Below, in pieces: positions 9,138 through 18,254 of a stretch of 64,000 bases of DNA (within the stretch, counting starts at the first letter, position 1; each line of letters opens with the position of its first letter). This DNA comes from Serratia marcescens (lineage in GTDB: Bacteria > Pseudomonadota > Gammaproteobacteria > Enterobacterales > Enterobacteriaceae). The translations under genes and the position numbers were made by a program. A model generated the notes under the pieces. That model saw only the letters and a program-made list of their open reading frames with translations, was not told the DNA's origin and did not search any database. The stretch spans positions 62,001 through 126,000 of the forward strand of contig NZ_JARVZZ010000001.1 in assembly GCF_029846115.1 (NCBI RefSeq), written 5' to 3'.

Positions 9138-10154
9138 CTAGAAACCGCTGGCGGCCATTGCCCGTGTTGTATCCAACATCCGATTGGCAAAGCCCCATTC
9201 ATTGTCGCACCAGACCAAGGTCTTTATCAGGTGCTGCCCGCTGACCCGGGTCTGCGTACCGTCGACGATAGCGCTGTGCGGGTCATGGTTAAAATCGATC
9301 GAGACCAATGGTAATTCCGTGTAGTCAACTATACCACGAAATGATTCCCGTGCGGCCTTTTGCAACAGCTGGTTGACCTCCGCCACCTTCACCGCTGCGC
9401 TCACGCTGACGCTAAGATCGATAGCCGTCACGTTGATGGTCGGCACGCGCACCGAGATAGCCTCGAAGCGATCGCAAAACTGCGGGAAGATACGGGTAAT
9501 GCCCGCGGCCAGCTTGGTGTCGACCGGAATGATCGACTGGCTCGCCGCGCGGGTGCGCCGCAAATCCGCGTGATACGCGTCGATCACCGGCTGATCGTTC
9601 ATCGCCGAGTGAATGGTGGTCACGGTGCCGGATTCGATGCTGTAGGCGTCGTCCAGCAGCTTGATCACCGGAATAATGCAGTTGGTGGTGCACGAGGCGT
9701 TGGACACGATGCGATGTTCCGCCAACAGCGTCTGATGGTTGACGCCGAACACGATGGTAGCGTCCAGATCGTTGCCGCCCGGATGGGCGAACAGCACTTT
9801 CTTCGCCCCTGCCGCCAGATGGGCTTCGCCATCCGCCCGGCTGCCGTACACGCCGCTGCAGTCCAGCACCACGTCGACGCCCAGCTCGCCCCAGGGCAAC
9901 TGCTCCACCGCCGGCTGATGCAACAGGCGAATCGCGTCGTCTCCAACGCTCAGCGTGTCGCACTCTTGCCGCACATCCCAAGCGAAGCGACCGTGGCTGG
10001 AATCGTACTTCAGCAGATGGGCCATGCCCTCGGCATTCGCCAGCTCGTTGATCGCCACCACGGAGATTTCCGCCCGTCGTCCCGATTCGTACAGTGCGCG
10101 CAATACGCTGCGGCCGATGCGGCCAAAGCCGTTTATCGCTATGCGGATGGTCAT
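9138..10154 (-). CDS. epd: D-erythrose-4-phosphate dehydrogenase
   Basis: 338 residues (E. coli Epd 339). It oxidises erythrose 4-phosphate to 4-phosphoerythronate with NAD+, the first step toward pyridoxal 5'-phosphate, and is related to GapA. The nucleotide motif [15 protein letters not shown] is at the N-terminus and the catalytic Cys is in [15 protein letters not shown]. The start MTIRIAING (ATG 10152-10154) was chosen over the longer frame, whose extra 43 residues lack any family similarity. A Cra-like operator lies about 195 bases upstream. Confidence 0.94.
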   Translation of the reverse strand: MTIRIAINGFGRIGRSVLRALYESGRRAEISVVAINELANAEGMAHLLKYDSSHGRFAWDVRQECDTLSVGDDAIRLLHQPAVEQLPWGELGVDVVLDCSGVYGSRADGEAHLAAGAKKVLFAHPGGNDLDATIVFGVNHQTLLAEHRIVSNASCTTNCIIPVIKLLDDAYSIESGTVTTIHSAMNDQPVIDAYHADLRRTRAASQSIIPVDTKLAAGITRIFPQFCDRFEAISVRVPTINVTAIDLSVSVSAAVKVAEVNQLLQKAARESFRGIVDYTELPLVSIDFNHDPHSAIVDGTQTRVSGQHLIKTLVWCDNEWGFANRMLDTTRAMAASGF

Positions 10155-10467
10155 GCTGCTCCTGAAAAAGGGCCGTCCCCGCCGGGCTGACTCACCGGCG
10201 CCGGACCGGCGCTGACTGGTTGTCTCACTAACCCGCATAGAGTAGTGGATCGCACCGCCCGCTGTGAATCGCCGCGTTTGCATTATTCCCGCGCTTCAGC
10301 GGCTTTTCGCCGCCGTCACATCGGCATTTCTGTCGAAGAGTGCTTCAACTGAAACGCTTCAGCTGAGCATAAACCAAAGTTTTGGCAAAAGGAACAGGTG
10401 CAACAGTTCCACAAGTAAGGGAGGGGAGTTTTACGAGCATAAGATGATCTGGCGCACATTTTTGACC
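10155..10467. other. epd promoter region
   Basis: 313 bases between the epd start and the stop of the upstream LysR gene, both on the minus strand. Contains the Cra-like operator at 10350-10361 and an AT-richer stretch toward 10440. I saw no small ORF with a good ribosome binding site and no RNA gene. Confidence 0.5.
10350..10361. promoter_or_regulatory. Cra (FruR)-like operator upstream of epd-pgk
   Basis: TGAAACGCTTCA differs by one base from the ideal Cra palindrome TGAAACGTTTCA and is extended by C and G on either side. Cra controls many glycolytic genes, and epd-pgk is a known Cra target in E. coli, so position and target agree. Confidence 0.65.
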
Positions 10468-11406
10468 TTAAGGCCGCGGCGGATTTTCGCTCGCCGGCCC
10501 CGTTTCGCCGTAGTGCTCGCGGAAATAGTCGCGCAAAAATTCGACCGTCACCCGCACTTTCGCCGACGTTGCCAACCGGGAAACGTACACCGCCCATATG
10601 TTGGCCGGCTGATAATACTCCGGCAGGATGTGCACCAACCTGCCGCTGTCGATGTTCTCTTTCACGTCCCAGGCGGAACGCAGCGCGACGCCCTGTCCGT
10701 CCAGGCACCACTGGTGCACGATTTCGCCGTGGTTCGACGCCAACGCCCCTGTCACCTTCACCGTCTCTTCGCCGCCCGGCCCCTGCAGCCGCCACAGCCC
10801 GAACGGATGATCGCGCTCCTTGATCACCAGGCAGGCGCGGCCCGCCAGCTCCGCCAGGCTTTTCGGCACGCCGTAGCGCTGCAGATATGCCGGCGAAGCG
10901 CACAGGATGCGCTGGTTGTCCGCCAACTTGCGCGCGATCAGATTGGGGGCGATATCGTCGCCGATGCGGATATCCAGATCGAAGCCTTCGCTGACCAGAT
11001 CCACCAACCTATCGGACACGTCGAGCCGCAGTTCCAGCTGCGGATACTCCCGCGCCAGCGCCGACAGCGCCGGCGCCACGAAGCGCCGGCCGAAGCCGAA
11101 GCTGCTGACCACGCGCAGCATGCCCTGCGGCGCCTGACGCACCTCGGACAGCTCGTCCATCATCTGATCGACGTCGTTGAGAATACGCTGCGCCCATTCG
11201 TAGATGCGCTCGCCGTCTTCGGTGATCGCCACCCGCCGCGTGGTGCGGTGCAGCAACGACACGTCCAGCGCCTTTTCCAGCAATGCAATGCGCTTGCTGA
11301 TAAAGGCCGGCGACACGCCCAGCTCTTCGGCGGCGGCGGCAAACCCGGCGCGGCGCGCCACCAGCACGAACACCCGCAGGTCACTCAGGATCGGCATATT
11401 ATTCAT
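10468..11406 (-). CDS. LysR-family regulator, DmlR-like
   Basis: 312 residues. The N-terminal winged helix (LSDLRVFVLVARRAGFAAAAEELGVSPAFISKRIALLEKAL) is followed by a LysR substrate-binding domain, with the family signature RTTRRVAITEDGERIYEWA. It is divergent from dmlA, the dmlR-dmlA arrangement of E. coli, so it probably activates the D-malate/carnitine genes. A GTG at 11427 is in frame, but the ATG at 11406 begins the family-like sequence; the exact start is uncertain. The identity as DmlR rests on position. Confidence 0.82.
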   Translation of the reverse strand: MNNMPILSDLRVFVLVARRAGFAAAAEELGVSPAFISKRIALLEKALDVSLLHRTTRRVAITEDGERIYEWAQRILNDVDQMMDELSEVRQAPQGMLRVVSSFGFGRRFVAPALSALAREYPQLELRLDVSDRLVDLVSEGFDLDIRIGDDIAPNLIARKLADNQRILCASPAYLQRYGVPKSLAELAGRACLVIKERDHPFGLWRLQGPGGEETVKVTGALASNHGEIVHQWCLDGQGVALRSAWDVKENIDSGRLVHILPEYYQPANIWAVYVSRLATSAKVRVTVEFLRDYFREHYGETGPASENPPRP

Positions 11407-11509
11407 GATTCGTGTTTTATGTTTCACCGTTTTCAGGATTGATTAACAGTTAGTCAATTATAGGATAAGGGTGTTGTCAAACTCCCCTACCTACAAATGA
11501 GACCTCTGT

Positions 11510-12595
11510 ATGAGCAAAACATATAAAATTGCCGCCATCCCCGGGGACGGTATCGGGCGGGAAGTGTTGCCGGAAGGCATACGAGTATTGCAGGCGGCGG
11601 CTGCGCGTTGGGATCTGTCGCTGGAATTCGACACCTTCGAGTGGGCCAGCTGCGACTACTACCAGCACCACAGCCAGATGATGCCCGACGATTGGTTTGA
11701 GCAGCTCAAGGGCTTCGACGCCATCTACTTCGGCGCCGTCGGCTGGCCGGATACGGTGCCCGATCACATTTCGCTGTGGGGTTCGCTGCTGAAATTCCGC
11801 CGCGACTTCGAGCAGTACGTCAACCTGCGCCCGGTGCGGCTGTTTCCCGGCGTGCCCTGCCCGCTGGCGAACAAGCAACCGGGCGACATCGATTTCTACG
11901 TGGTGCGCGAAAATACCGAAGGGGAGTACTCCTCACTCGGCGGGCGAATGTTCGAAGGCACCGAGCGCGAGATGGTGATCCAGGAATCGGTTTTCACCCG
12001 TCAGGGAGTGGATCGCATCCTGAAATACGCCTTTGAGCTGGCGCAACAGCGCCCGCGCAAGCGCCTGACCGCCGCCACCAAGTCCAACGGCATGGCCATC
12101 AGCATGCCGTACTGGGACGAGCGCGTGGCGGAGATGGCACGCCAGTACCCCGATATCGCCTGGGACAAACAGCACATCGATATTCTGTGCGCGCGCTTCG
12201 TGCTGAACCCCGAACGCTTCGACGTGGTGGTCGCCTCCAACCTGTTCGGCGATATTTTGTCAGATCTCGGCCCGGCCTGCACCGGCACCATCGGCATCGC
12301 GCCGTCGGCCAACCTGAACCCGGAGCGCAACTTCCCGTCGCTGTTCGAACCGGTGCACGGCTCGGCGCCGGACATTTTCGGCAAGAACATCGCCAACCCG
12401 ATCGCCATGATCTGGAGCGGCGCGATGATGCTGGACTTTCTCGGCAACGGCGATGCCCGCTACCGCCAGGCGCACGACGGCATCCTGCAGGCGATCGAGC
12501 GCATCATCGCCGACGGACCGCGCACACCGGATATGCGCGGCGGCGCCTCCACCCAGCAAGTCGGCCAGGCGATCGCCGCCCTGCTGCAACGCTAA
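11510..12595 (+). CDS. dmlA: D-malate dehydrogenase (decarboxylating) / tartrate dehydrogenase
   Basis: 361 residues, identical in length to E. coli DmlA (YeaU). An NAD+-dependent member of the isocitrate/isopropylmalate dehydrogenase family that turns D-malate into pyruvate and CO2. Visible motifs: IPGDGIGREVLPEG at the N-terminus, the metal and substrate segment NLFGDILSDLGPACTGTIGIAPSANL, and EPVHGSAPDIFGKNIANP. It is separated by 364 bases and a hairpin from the carnitine genes downstream, whose end product should be D-malate. Confidence 0.93.
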   Translation: MSKTYKIAAIPGDGIGREVLPEGIRVLQAAAARWDLSLEFDTFEWASCDYYQHHSQMMPDDWFEQLKGFDAIYFGAVGWPDTVPDHISLWGSLLKFRRDFEQYVNLRPVRLFPGVPCPLANKQPGDIDFYVVRENTEGEYSSLGGRMFEGTEREMVIQESVFTRQGVDRILKYAFELAQQRPRKRLTAATKSNGMAISMPYWDERVAEMARQYPDIAWDKQHIDILCARFVLNPERFDVVVASNLFGDILSDLGPACTGTIGIAPSANLNPERNFPSLFEPVHGSAPDIFGKNIANPIAMIWSGAMMLDFLGNGDARYRQAHDGILQAIERIIADGPRTPDMRGGASTQQVGQAIAALLQR

Positions 12596-12959
12596 ACGCC
12601 GCTGATTTTCCTGCGCAGGGTGCCTTTTCGCGCCCTGCTTTGCCACGTCCGTTTTTCCGCTTCGAGCGCCGCCGCAAATCCGCTGAAAATCACCGCAGAA
12701 AGCACGCCAATACCCCGGTCAAGATCACAACAAATTGTTTACATACTGTGTTTTATCCTTTTACAGATGCCCCAATTGTGGCTCTCCTGTAATTTGTGCA
12801 CACTCAAAAATGTTAATGAAGAGTAAACATTTCCGGCGGCATTCTGCCGGGGCGTTTGCTCCTCGCGGTGTAACAAAACAAAGGGTTCAAACCAATAAGG
12901 CCCGGGCGCGCCCTACGCTTCGCGCACCGGCCCACCACCGATAACAGGAGTTCACTCCC
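12596..12959. other. Intergenic region between dmlA and the BCCT carrier gene
   Basis: 364 bases. It begins with a terminator-like hairpin (12615-12638). Around 12720-12820 it is AT-rich and contains a TTTACA that could be a -35 element for the BCCT-cntA operon. An AGGAG motif precedes the BCCT start. No small gene could be supported. Confidence 0.5.
12615..12638 (+). terminator. Terminator-like hairpin after dmlA
   Basis: Arms GCAGGGTGC (12615-12623) and GCGCCCTGC (12630-12638) pair with one G-T wobble, followed by TTTGCC. It lies 20 bases after the dmlA stop. Confidence 0.55.
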
Positions 12960-14570
12960 ATGCAGAGCACCCCTAAAAAGGATGTCACGCTCATCGCCAT
13001 CAGCCTGTGCAGTATTGCGCTGATCGCCATTTGCCTGATGCTCTTTCCGGCTCAATCCGCGCTTATCGCCAACACCATTTTCAACGGCGTCACCCGGCTG
13101 TTCGGTTCAACCATTCAAATCCTGGTGCTGATCGCCCTGCTGGTGGTGCTGTATCTGGCGTTGAGCAAATACGGCAATATCCGCCTCGGCGAAGGCAAAC
13201 CGCAATACTCCACGCTGGCCTGGCTGTTCATGTTCATCTGCGCCGGCCTGGGCTCATCCACCCTGTACTGGGGAGTGATGGAATGGGCGTATTACTACCA
13301 GACGCCGGGGCTGAACATCGCGCCACGCACCCCAAAGGCGCTGGAATACAGCATCAGCTACTCCTTCTTCCACTGGGGCCTGAGCGCCTGGGCGACCTAC
13401 GCCCTCGCCTCGCTGATCATGGCCTACCACTTCCACGTGCGTAAGAACAAAGGGCTCAGCCTGTCGGGGATCATTTCCGCCATCACCGGCGTGCGCGCCA
13501 ACGGCCCGATCGGGCGGTTGGTGGATCTGATTTTCCTGGTCGCCACCGTCGGCGCCCTCACCATTTCGCTGGTGCTGACGGCCTCCACCTTTACTCGCGG
13601 GCTGACGGCGCTGACCGGCATCCCCGACAATTTCGTGGTGCAGGCGACGGTGATCCTGCTGGCGGCGGTGATTTTCTGCCTCAGCTCCTACATCGGCATC
13701 GACGGCGGCATGCAGCGCCTGAGCAAAATGGTCGGCTGGGGCGCTTTCGTCTTCGCCGGGCTGGTGCTGCTGGTCGGCCCCACCGAGTTCACCATCAACA
13801 ACACCATCAACGCCATCGGCCTGACGGCGCAAAATTTCCTGCAGATGAGTCTGTTTACCGATCCGATGGGCGACGGCAGCTTCAGCCGCAGTTGGACGGT
13901 GTTCTACTGGCTTTGGTGGATCTCTTACACCCCGGGCGTGGCGATGTTCGTCACCCGCGTCTCGCGCGGCCGCAAGATTAAAGAGGTGATCTGGGCGCTG
14001 CTGCTCGGCAGCACCCTCGGCTGCTGGTTCTTCTTCGGCTCGCTGGAAAGCTACGCCATGCATCAGTTCATCAGCGGGCAGCTCAACGTGCCGGAGATCC
14101 TCAACACCCAGGGCGGCGAAACCGCCGTGCAGATGCTGCTGACGGCGCTGCCGCTCGGCAAGCTGTTCCTGGCCGCCTATCTGTTCATCATGATTATTTT
14201 CCTGGCTTCGCACATGGACGCGGTGGCCTACACCATGGCCGCCACCAGCACCCGCAACCTGCAGGAGGGGCAAGATCCCAGCCCGATGCTGCGCCTGTTC
14301 TGGTGCGTGGTGATCACCCTGATCCCGCTGTCGATCCTTTTCACCGGCGCCTCGCTGGACACCATGAAAACCACGGTGATCCTGACCGCGCTGCCGTTCC
14401 TGCTGGTGCTGCTGGTGAAAACCTACGGCTTTGCCCGCTGGCTGAAGCAGGACTACGCGGCCATTCCGGCTCACCAGATCGAAAGCAGCGCGCCGGCTCT
14501 GCCCGAGGCGCCGCCGGCCGCCGAACTCTCCGCTCCATCGTCGTATCAACCGCGCCCTATGGCGAAATGA
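12960..14570 (+). CDS. BCCT-family betaine/carnitine transporter
   Basis: 536 residues with about 12 hydrophobic segments. The family signatures are present: [19 protein letters not shown] early, and the Trp-rich [15 protein letters not shown] followed by TRVSRGRK (around residues 318-345). Its place upstream of cntA and cntB makes carnitine or a related trimethylammonium compound the expected substrate, as for E. coli yeaV, which precedes yeaWX. The C-terminal 40 residues are Ala/Pro/Ser-rich and likely cytoplasmic. It lies 26 bases before cntA, probably in one operon. Confidence 0.87.
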   Translation: MQSTPKKDVTLIAISLCSIALIAICLMLFPAQSALIANTIFNGVTRLFGSTIQILVLIALLVVLYLALSKYGNIRLGEGKPQYSTLAWLFMFICAGLGSSTLYWGVMEWAYYYQTPGLNIAPRTPKALEYSISYSFFHWGLSAWATYALASLIMAYHFHVRKNKGLSLSGIISAITGVRANGPIGRLVDLIFLVATVGALTISLVLTASTFTRGLTALTGIPDNFVVQATVILLAAVIFCLSSYIGIDGGMQRLSKMVGWGAFVFAGLVLLVGPTEFTINNTINAIGLTAQNFLQMSLFTDPMGDGSFSRSWTVFYWLWWISYTPGVAMFVTRVSRGRKIKEVIWALLLGSTLGCWFFFGSLESYAMHQFISGQLNVPEILNTQGGETAVQMLLTALPLGKLFLAAYLFIMIIFLASHMDAVAYTMAATSTRNLQEGQDPSPMLRLFWCVVITLIPLSILFTGASLDTMKTTVILTALPFLLVLLVKTYGFARWLKQDYAAIPAHQIESSAPALPEAPPAAELSAPSSYQPRPMAK

Positions 14571-14596
14571 CAATAAGAAAAGAGGAAGGTTAACTT

Positions 14597-15721
14597 ATGA
14601 GCACTCTGATCCCTGAATTTACCTTACCGAAAGATTTCTGCGCCGACGCCCGCGAGGCTTACACCATTCCGGCCCGGTTCTATACCCACCAGGCAGCGTT
14701 CGAGCACGAAAAAGAGCAGGTGTTCGCCACCAGCTGGATTTGCGTGGCGCACCGCAGCGAGCTCGCCGAACCGAACGACTACATCACCCGCGAGATCATC
14801 GGTGAAAACATTCTGGTGGTGCGTGGCCGCGACAAAGTGCTGCGCGCCTTTTACAACGTCTGCCCGCACCGCGGCCACCAGCTGCTGGCGGGCGACGGCC
14901 GGGCGAAAAACGTCATCACCTGCCCTTATCACGCCTGGGCGTTCAAGCTGGACGGCGAACTGGCGCACGCGCGCAACTGCGAAAACGTGCAGAACTTCGA
15001 TAAGGAAAACTCGCACCTGATGCCGGTGCGGGTCGAAGAGTACGCCGGGTTTATTTATGTCAATCTGGACTCGCAGGCCGGCACGGTGGAAGACCAGCTG
15101 CCGGGCCTCGGCGCCAAAGTGCGCGAAGCCTGCCCGCAGGTCGACGATCTCAAGCTGGCGGCGCGCTTCGTCACCCGTACCCCGGCCAACTGGAAGAACA
15201 TCGTCGACAACTACCTCGAGTGCTACCACTGCGGCCCGGCACACCCCGGCTTCGCCGACTCGGTGCAGGTCGACCGCTACTGGCACACCCTGCACGGCAA
15301 CTGGACGCTGCAGTTCGGCTACGCCCGCCCTTCCGAGCAGTCGTTCAAGTTTGAAGAGGGTAAAGAAGCCAGCTTCCACGGCATTTGGCTGTGGCCGTGC
15401 ACCATGTTCAACATGCCGCCGCTGGAAGGCATGATGACGGTGATCTATGAGTTCCCGGTCGATGCAGAAACCACCCTGCAGCACTACGACATCTACTTCA
15501 CCAACGCCGATTTGAGCGACGAGCAGCTCAAACTGATCGACTGGTACCGCGACGTGTTCCGCCCGGAAGATTTGCGGCTGGTGGAGAGCGTGCAAAAAGG
15601 CCTCAAATCGCGCGGCTATCGCGGCCAGGGGCGCATCATGGCCGACGGCGCCGGCAGCGGCGTCAGCGAACACGGCATCGCCCACTTCCACAACCTGCTG
15701 GCGCAGGTTTATCAACCCTGA
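14597..15721 (+). CDS. cntA: Carnitine monooxygenase, Rieske oxygenase subunit
   Basis: 374 residues, matching CntA/YeaW. With its reductase it cleaves carnitine to trimethylamine and malic semialdehyde. The Rieske cluster ligands are C89, H91, C109 and H112 (CPHRGH and CPYH). The mononuclear iron site shows H211 and H216 in ECYHCGPAH, and D325 is a plausible third ligand. E208 sits at the spacing of the bridging glutamate typical of CntA, where most Rieske oxygenases have Asp. Residue assignments come from spacing, not an alignment run. Confidence 0.92.
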   Translation: MSTLIPEFTLPKDFCADAREAYTIPARFYTHQAAFEHEKEQVFATSWICVAHRSELAEPNDYITREIIGENILVVRGRDKVLRAFYNVCPHRGHQLLAGDGRAKNVITCPYHAWAFKLDGELAHARNCENVQNFDKENSHLMPVRVEEYAGFIYVNLDSQAGTVEDQLPGLGAKVREACPQVDDLKLAARFVTRTPANWKNIVDNYLECYHCGPAHPGFADSVQVDRYWHTLHGNWTLQFGYARPSEQSFKFEEGKEASFHGIWLWPCTMFNMPPLEGMMTVIYEFPVDAETTLQHYDIYFTNADLSDEQLKLIDWYRDVFRPEDLRLVESVQKGLKSRGYRGQGRIMADGAGSGVSEHGIAHFHNLLAQVYQP

Positions 15722-15768
15722 TGCGACGGGGCCCACGGGCCCCCTCCCCCTGACTTGTGAGGTTCTTT

Positions 15769-17217
15769 GTGAATATTTCCGATCGGGCGCTATTCCGCCA
15801 ACAAGCCTACATCAACGGGCAATGGCGCGATGCCGACAACCAGGAAACCCTGCCGGTGAGCGATCCCGCCACCGGCCAACTCATCGGCAGCGTGCCCAAC
15901 ATGGCGACGGCCGAAACCCAACGGGCGATCGACGCCGCCCAGCAAGCGCTGGAAGGCTGGCGCGCGCTGCCGGCACAGCAACGCGCGCAGCTGCTGCGCC
16001 GCTGGTTCGAACTGATGCTGGAACACCAGCAGGATCTGGCCAGCCTGATGACGCTGGAGCAAGGCAAGCCGCTGGCGGAGTCGCTGGGCGAGATCCGCTA
16101 CGCCGCCTCCTTTATCGAATGGTTCGCCGAACAGGCCAAGCGCACCAATGGCGACATCATTCCCTCGCCGAGCGGCGATAAGCGCCTGATGGTGCTGAAG
16201 CAGGGCATCGGCGTGTGCGCGGCGATCACGCCCTGGAACTTCCCGGCGGCGATGATCACCCGCAAGGCCGCGCCGGCGCTGGCGGCCGGCTGCACGCTGG
16301 TGGTCAAACCCGCCAACGAAACCCCTTACTCGGCGCTGGCGATGGCCGAGCTGGCCGAGCGCGCCGGCATTCCCGCCGGGGTGCTCAACGTGGTGACCGG
16401 CAACTCGCAGGCGATCGGCGCCGAGCTGACCGGCCACCCGCAGGTGCGCAAGCTGAGCTTTACCGGCTCCACGCCGGTGGGCAGGCTGCTGATGCGCCAG
16501 AGCTCGGACACCATCAAGAAAGTGTCGCTGGAGCTGGGCGGCAACGCGCCGTTCATCGTGTTTGACGATGCGGACATCGATGCCGCGGTGGAAGGCGCGC
16601 TGATCGCCAAATACCGCAACGCCGGGCAGACCTGCGTTTGCGTCAATCGGTTCTACGTGCAGCGCGGCGTTTACCCACAGTTCGCCGAGAAGTTTGTCGC
16701 CCGCGTGGCGGCGCTGCAGGTCGGCAACGGCTTCGAACCCGGCGTACAGATCGGCCCGCTGATCAACCGCAAGGCGCGCGACAAGGTGCTGGAGCTGCTC
16801 GATGACGCGCTGAGCAAAGGCGCTCAGGTGCTGACCGGTGCCACGCCGCACGCGCTGGGCGGCAATTTCTTCACGCCGACGGTGCTGGGCGACGTGCAGC
16901 CTGGCTCGCTGCTGCTGGAAGAAGAGATTTTTGGCCCGGTCGCGCCGCTGGTGGTGTTCGATGACGAAGCCGAGGCGATCCGCCAGGCCAACGACACCAT
17001 CTACGGCTTGGCCGCCTACTTCTACACCCGCGATGCGGCGCGCATCTGGCGCGTTTCGGAGCGGCTGGAGTACGGCATGGTCGGCATCAATACCGGCCTT
17101 ATCTCCAACGAGGTAGCCCCGTTCGGCGGGGTGAAGCAGTCGGGTCTGGGGCGTGAAGGCTCAGAATACGGCATCGAAGACTATCTGGAGCTCAAATACC
17201 TGTGCCAGGCGGTATAA
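15769..17217 (+). CDS. NAD(P)+-dependent aldehyde dehydrogenase, probable malic semialdehyde dehydrogenase
   Basis: 482 residues, the length of succinate semialdehyde dehydrogenase GabD, which it resembles. Visible: ITPWNFPAAMITRKAAPAL, SFTGSTPVGRLLMRQ, the catalytic Glu in LELGGNAPFIVFDDAD, and the catalytic Cys in NAGQTCVCVNRFYV. The GTG at 15769 is preferred over the GTG at 15757 because GAGG lies about 6 bases ahead of it. Set between cntA and cntB, it likely oxidises malic semialdehyde to malate. Confidence 0.88.
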   Translation: MNISDRALFRQQAYINGQWRDADNQETLPVSDPATGQLIGSVPNMATAETQRAIDAAQQALEGWRALPAQQRAQLLRRWFELMLEHQQDLASLMTLEQGKPLAESLGEIRYAASFIEWFAEQAKRTNGDIIPSPSGDKRLMVLKQGIGVCAAITPWNFPAAMITRKAAPALAAGCTLVVKPANETPYSALAMAELAERAGIPAGVLNVVTGNSQAIGAELTGHPQVRKLSFTGSTPVGRLLMRQSSDTIKKVSLELGGNAPFIVFDDADIDAAVEGALIAKYRNAGQTCVCVNRFYVQRGVYPQFAEKFVARVAALQVGNGFEPGVQIGPLINRKARDKVLELLDDALSKGAQVLTGATPHALGGNFFTPTVLGDVQPGSLLLEEEIFGPVAPLVVFDDEAEAIRQANDTIYGLAAYFYTRDAARIWRVSERLEYGMVGINTGLISNEVAPFGGVKQSGLGREGSEYGIEDYLELKYLCQAV

Positions 17218-17258
17218 CTTTTTCATGCGCGGGGACGCCCGCGCTTTGGAGCCAATGA

Positions 17259-18224
17259 ATGACCAGCTATCAGATGCTTGATGTTCGCGTCGTCGACATC
17301 GAACCCGTCACCACACAGGTCAAGCGCTTTACCCTGGCGGATCCGCAAGGCCGGCCACTGCCCGCCTTCAGCGGCGGCAGCCACATCATCGTGCAAATGC
17401 AGGACGGCGATCAGCGTTACAGCAACGCCTATTCGCTGCTGAGCTCACCGTTCGAGCTCGACCGTTACCAGATCGCCGTGCGCCGTGAGTCCCCTTCCAA
17501 AGGCGGTTCCGACTTCATGCACGATCGGCTGGCGATCGGTGATACGTTGACAATCAGCACCCCCAATAACCTGTTCGCGCTGGCGCCGGAGGCGCAGCAT
17601 CACGTGCTGATCGCCGGCGGCATCGGCATCACGCCGTTTATGGCCCATCTGCACGAGCTGCAGCGCAGCGGGCAACGCTATCATCTGCACTACTGCTTCC
17701 ACAGCGAGGAACACAACGCCTTCCAGCAGCAGCTGACGCAAGCGCCGTTCACCGACAACGTCAGTTGCCATGTCTCCAGCCTTAACGGCCGGTTGGATCT
17801 GGCGCGCACGCTGGCCGACGTGGAGCCCGGTGCCCATATCTACGTCTGCGGCCCGGCGGCGCTGAACGAAGCGGTTTACCGGACCGCCGCCGAACTGGGC
17901 ATCTCCCCCGGTCGCTTGCACAGCGAAGCCTTCGCCGCCGAAGACACGGCGGGCGGTGCCTTTACGCTGGTGCTGGCCCGCTCAGGTATTGAGCTTGAAG
18001 TGGCGGAAGACATGACCATCCTGCAGGCGCTGGAAAACAGCAAGGCGGCTAAGGTCGAGTGCCTGTGCCGCGAAGGCATTTGCGGCACCTGCGAAACCCG
18101 CATCGTCGAAGGGGAAGCCGATCACCGCGATCAGTATCTCAGTGACGAAGAGCGCGCGGCGCAGCAAACCCTGTTGATCTGCTGCTCACGCGCCAAGGGC
18201 AACCGGCTGGTGCTGGATCTGTAA
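17259..18224 (+). CDS. cntB: Carnitine monooxygenase, reductase subunit
   Basis: 321 residues, the same length as E. coli YeaX. An FMN/NAD(P)H-binding ferredoxin reductase domain (about 1-230, with GGIGITPFMAHLHELQ) is followed by a plant-type [2Fe-2S] domain whose Cys ligands appear in CLCREGICGTCETR and LLICCSRAKG. It passes electrons from NAD(P)H to CntA. Last gene of the plus-strand block. Confidence 0.93.
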   Translation: MTSYQMLDVRVVDIEPVTTQVKRFTLADPQGRPLPAFSGGSHIIVQMQDGDQRYSNAYSLLSSPFELDRYQIAVRRESPSKGGSDFMHDRLAIGDTLTISTPNNLFALAPEAQHHVLIAGGIGITPFMAHLHELQRSGQRYHLHYCFHSEEHNAFQQQLTQAPFTDNVSCHVSSLNGRLDLARTLADVEPGAHIYVCGPAALNEAVYRTAAELGISPGRLHSEAFAAEDTAGGAFTLVLARSGIELEVAEDMTILQALENSKAAKVECLCREGICGTCETRIVEGEADHRDQYLSDEERAAQQTLLICCSRAKGNRLVLDL

Positions 18225-18230
18225 ACGGAG

Positions 18231-18248
18231 CGCCCGCGCCTGCGGGCG
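18231..18248. terminator. Hairpin between cntB and the ABC importer genes
   Basis: CGCCCGC (18231-18237) pairs with GCGGGCG (18242-18248) between two converging genes. There is no T tract, so strength is uncertain. Confidence 0.5.
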
Positions 18249-18254
18249 TCCTGA

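Noticed and set aside
13254..14573. 439-codon minus-strand frame opposite the BCCT gene
   Set aside because: Very rich in Gln, His, Arg and Gly; mirrors the hydrophobic codons of the transporter.
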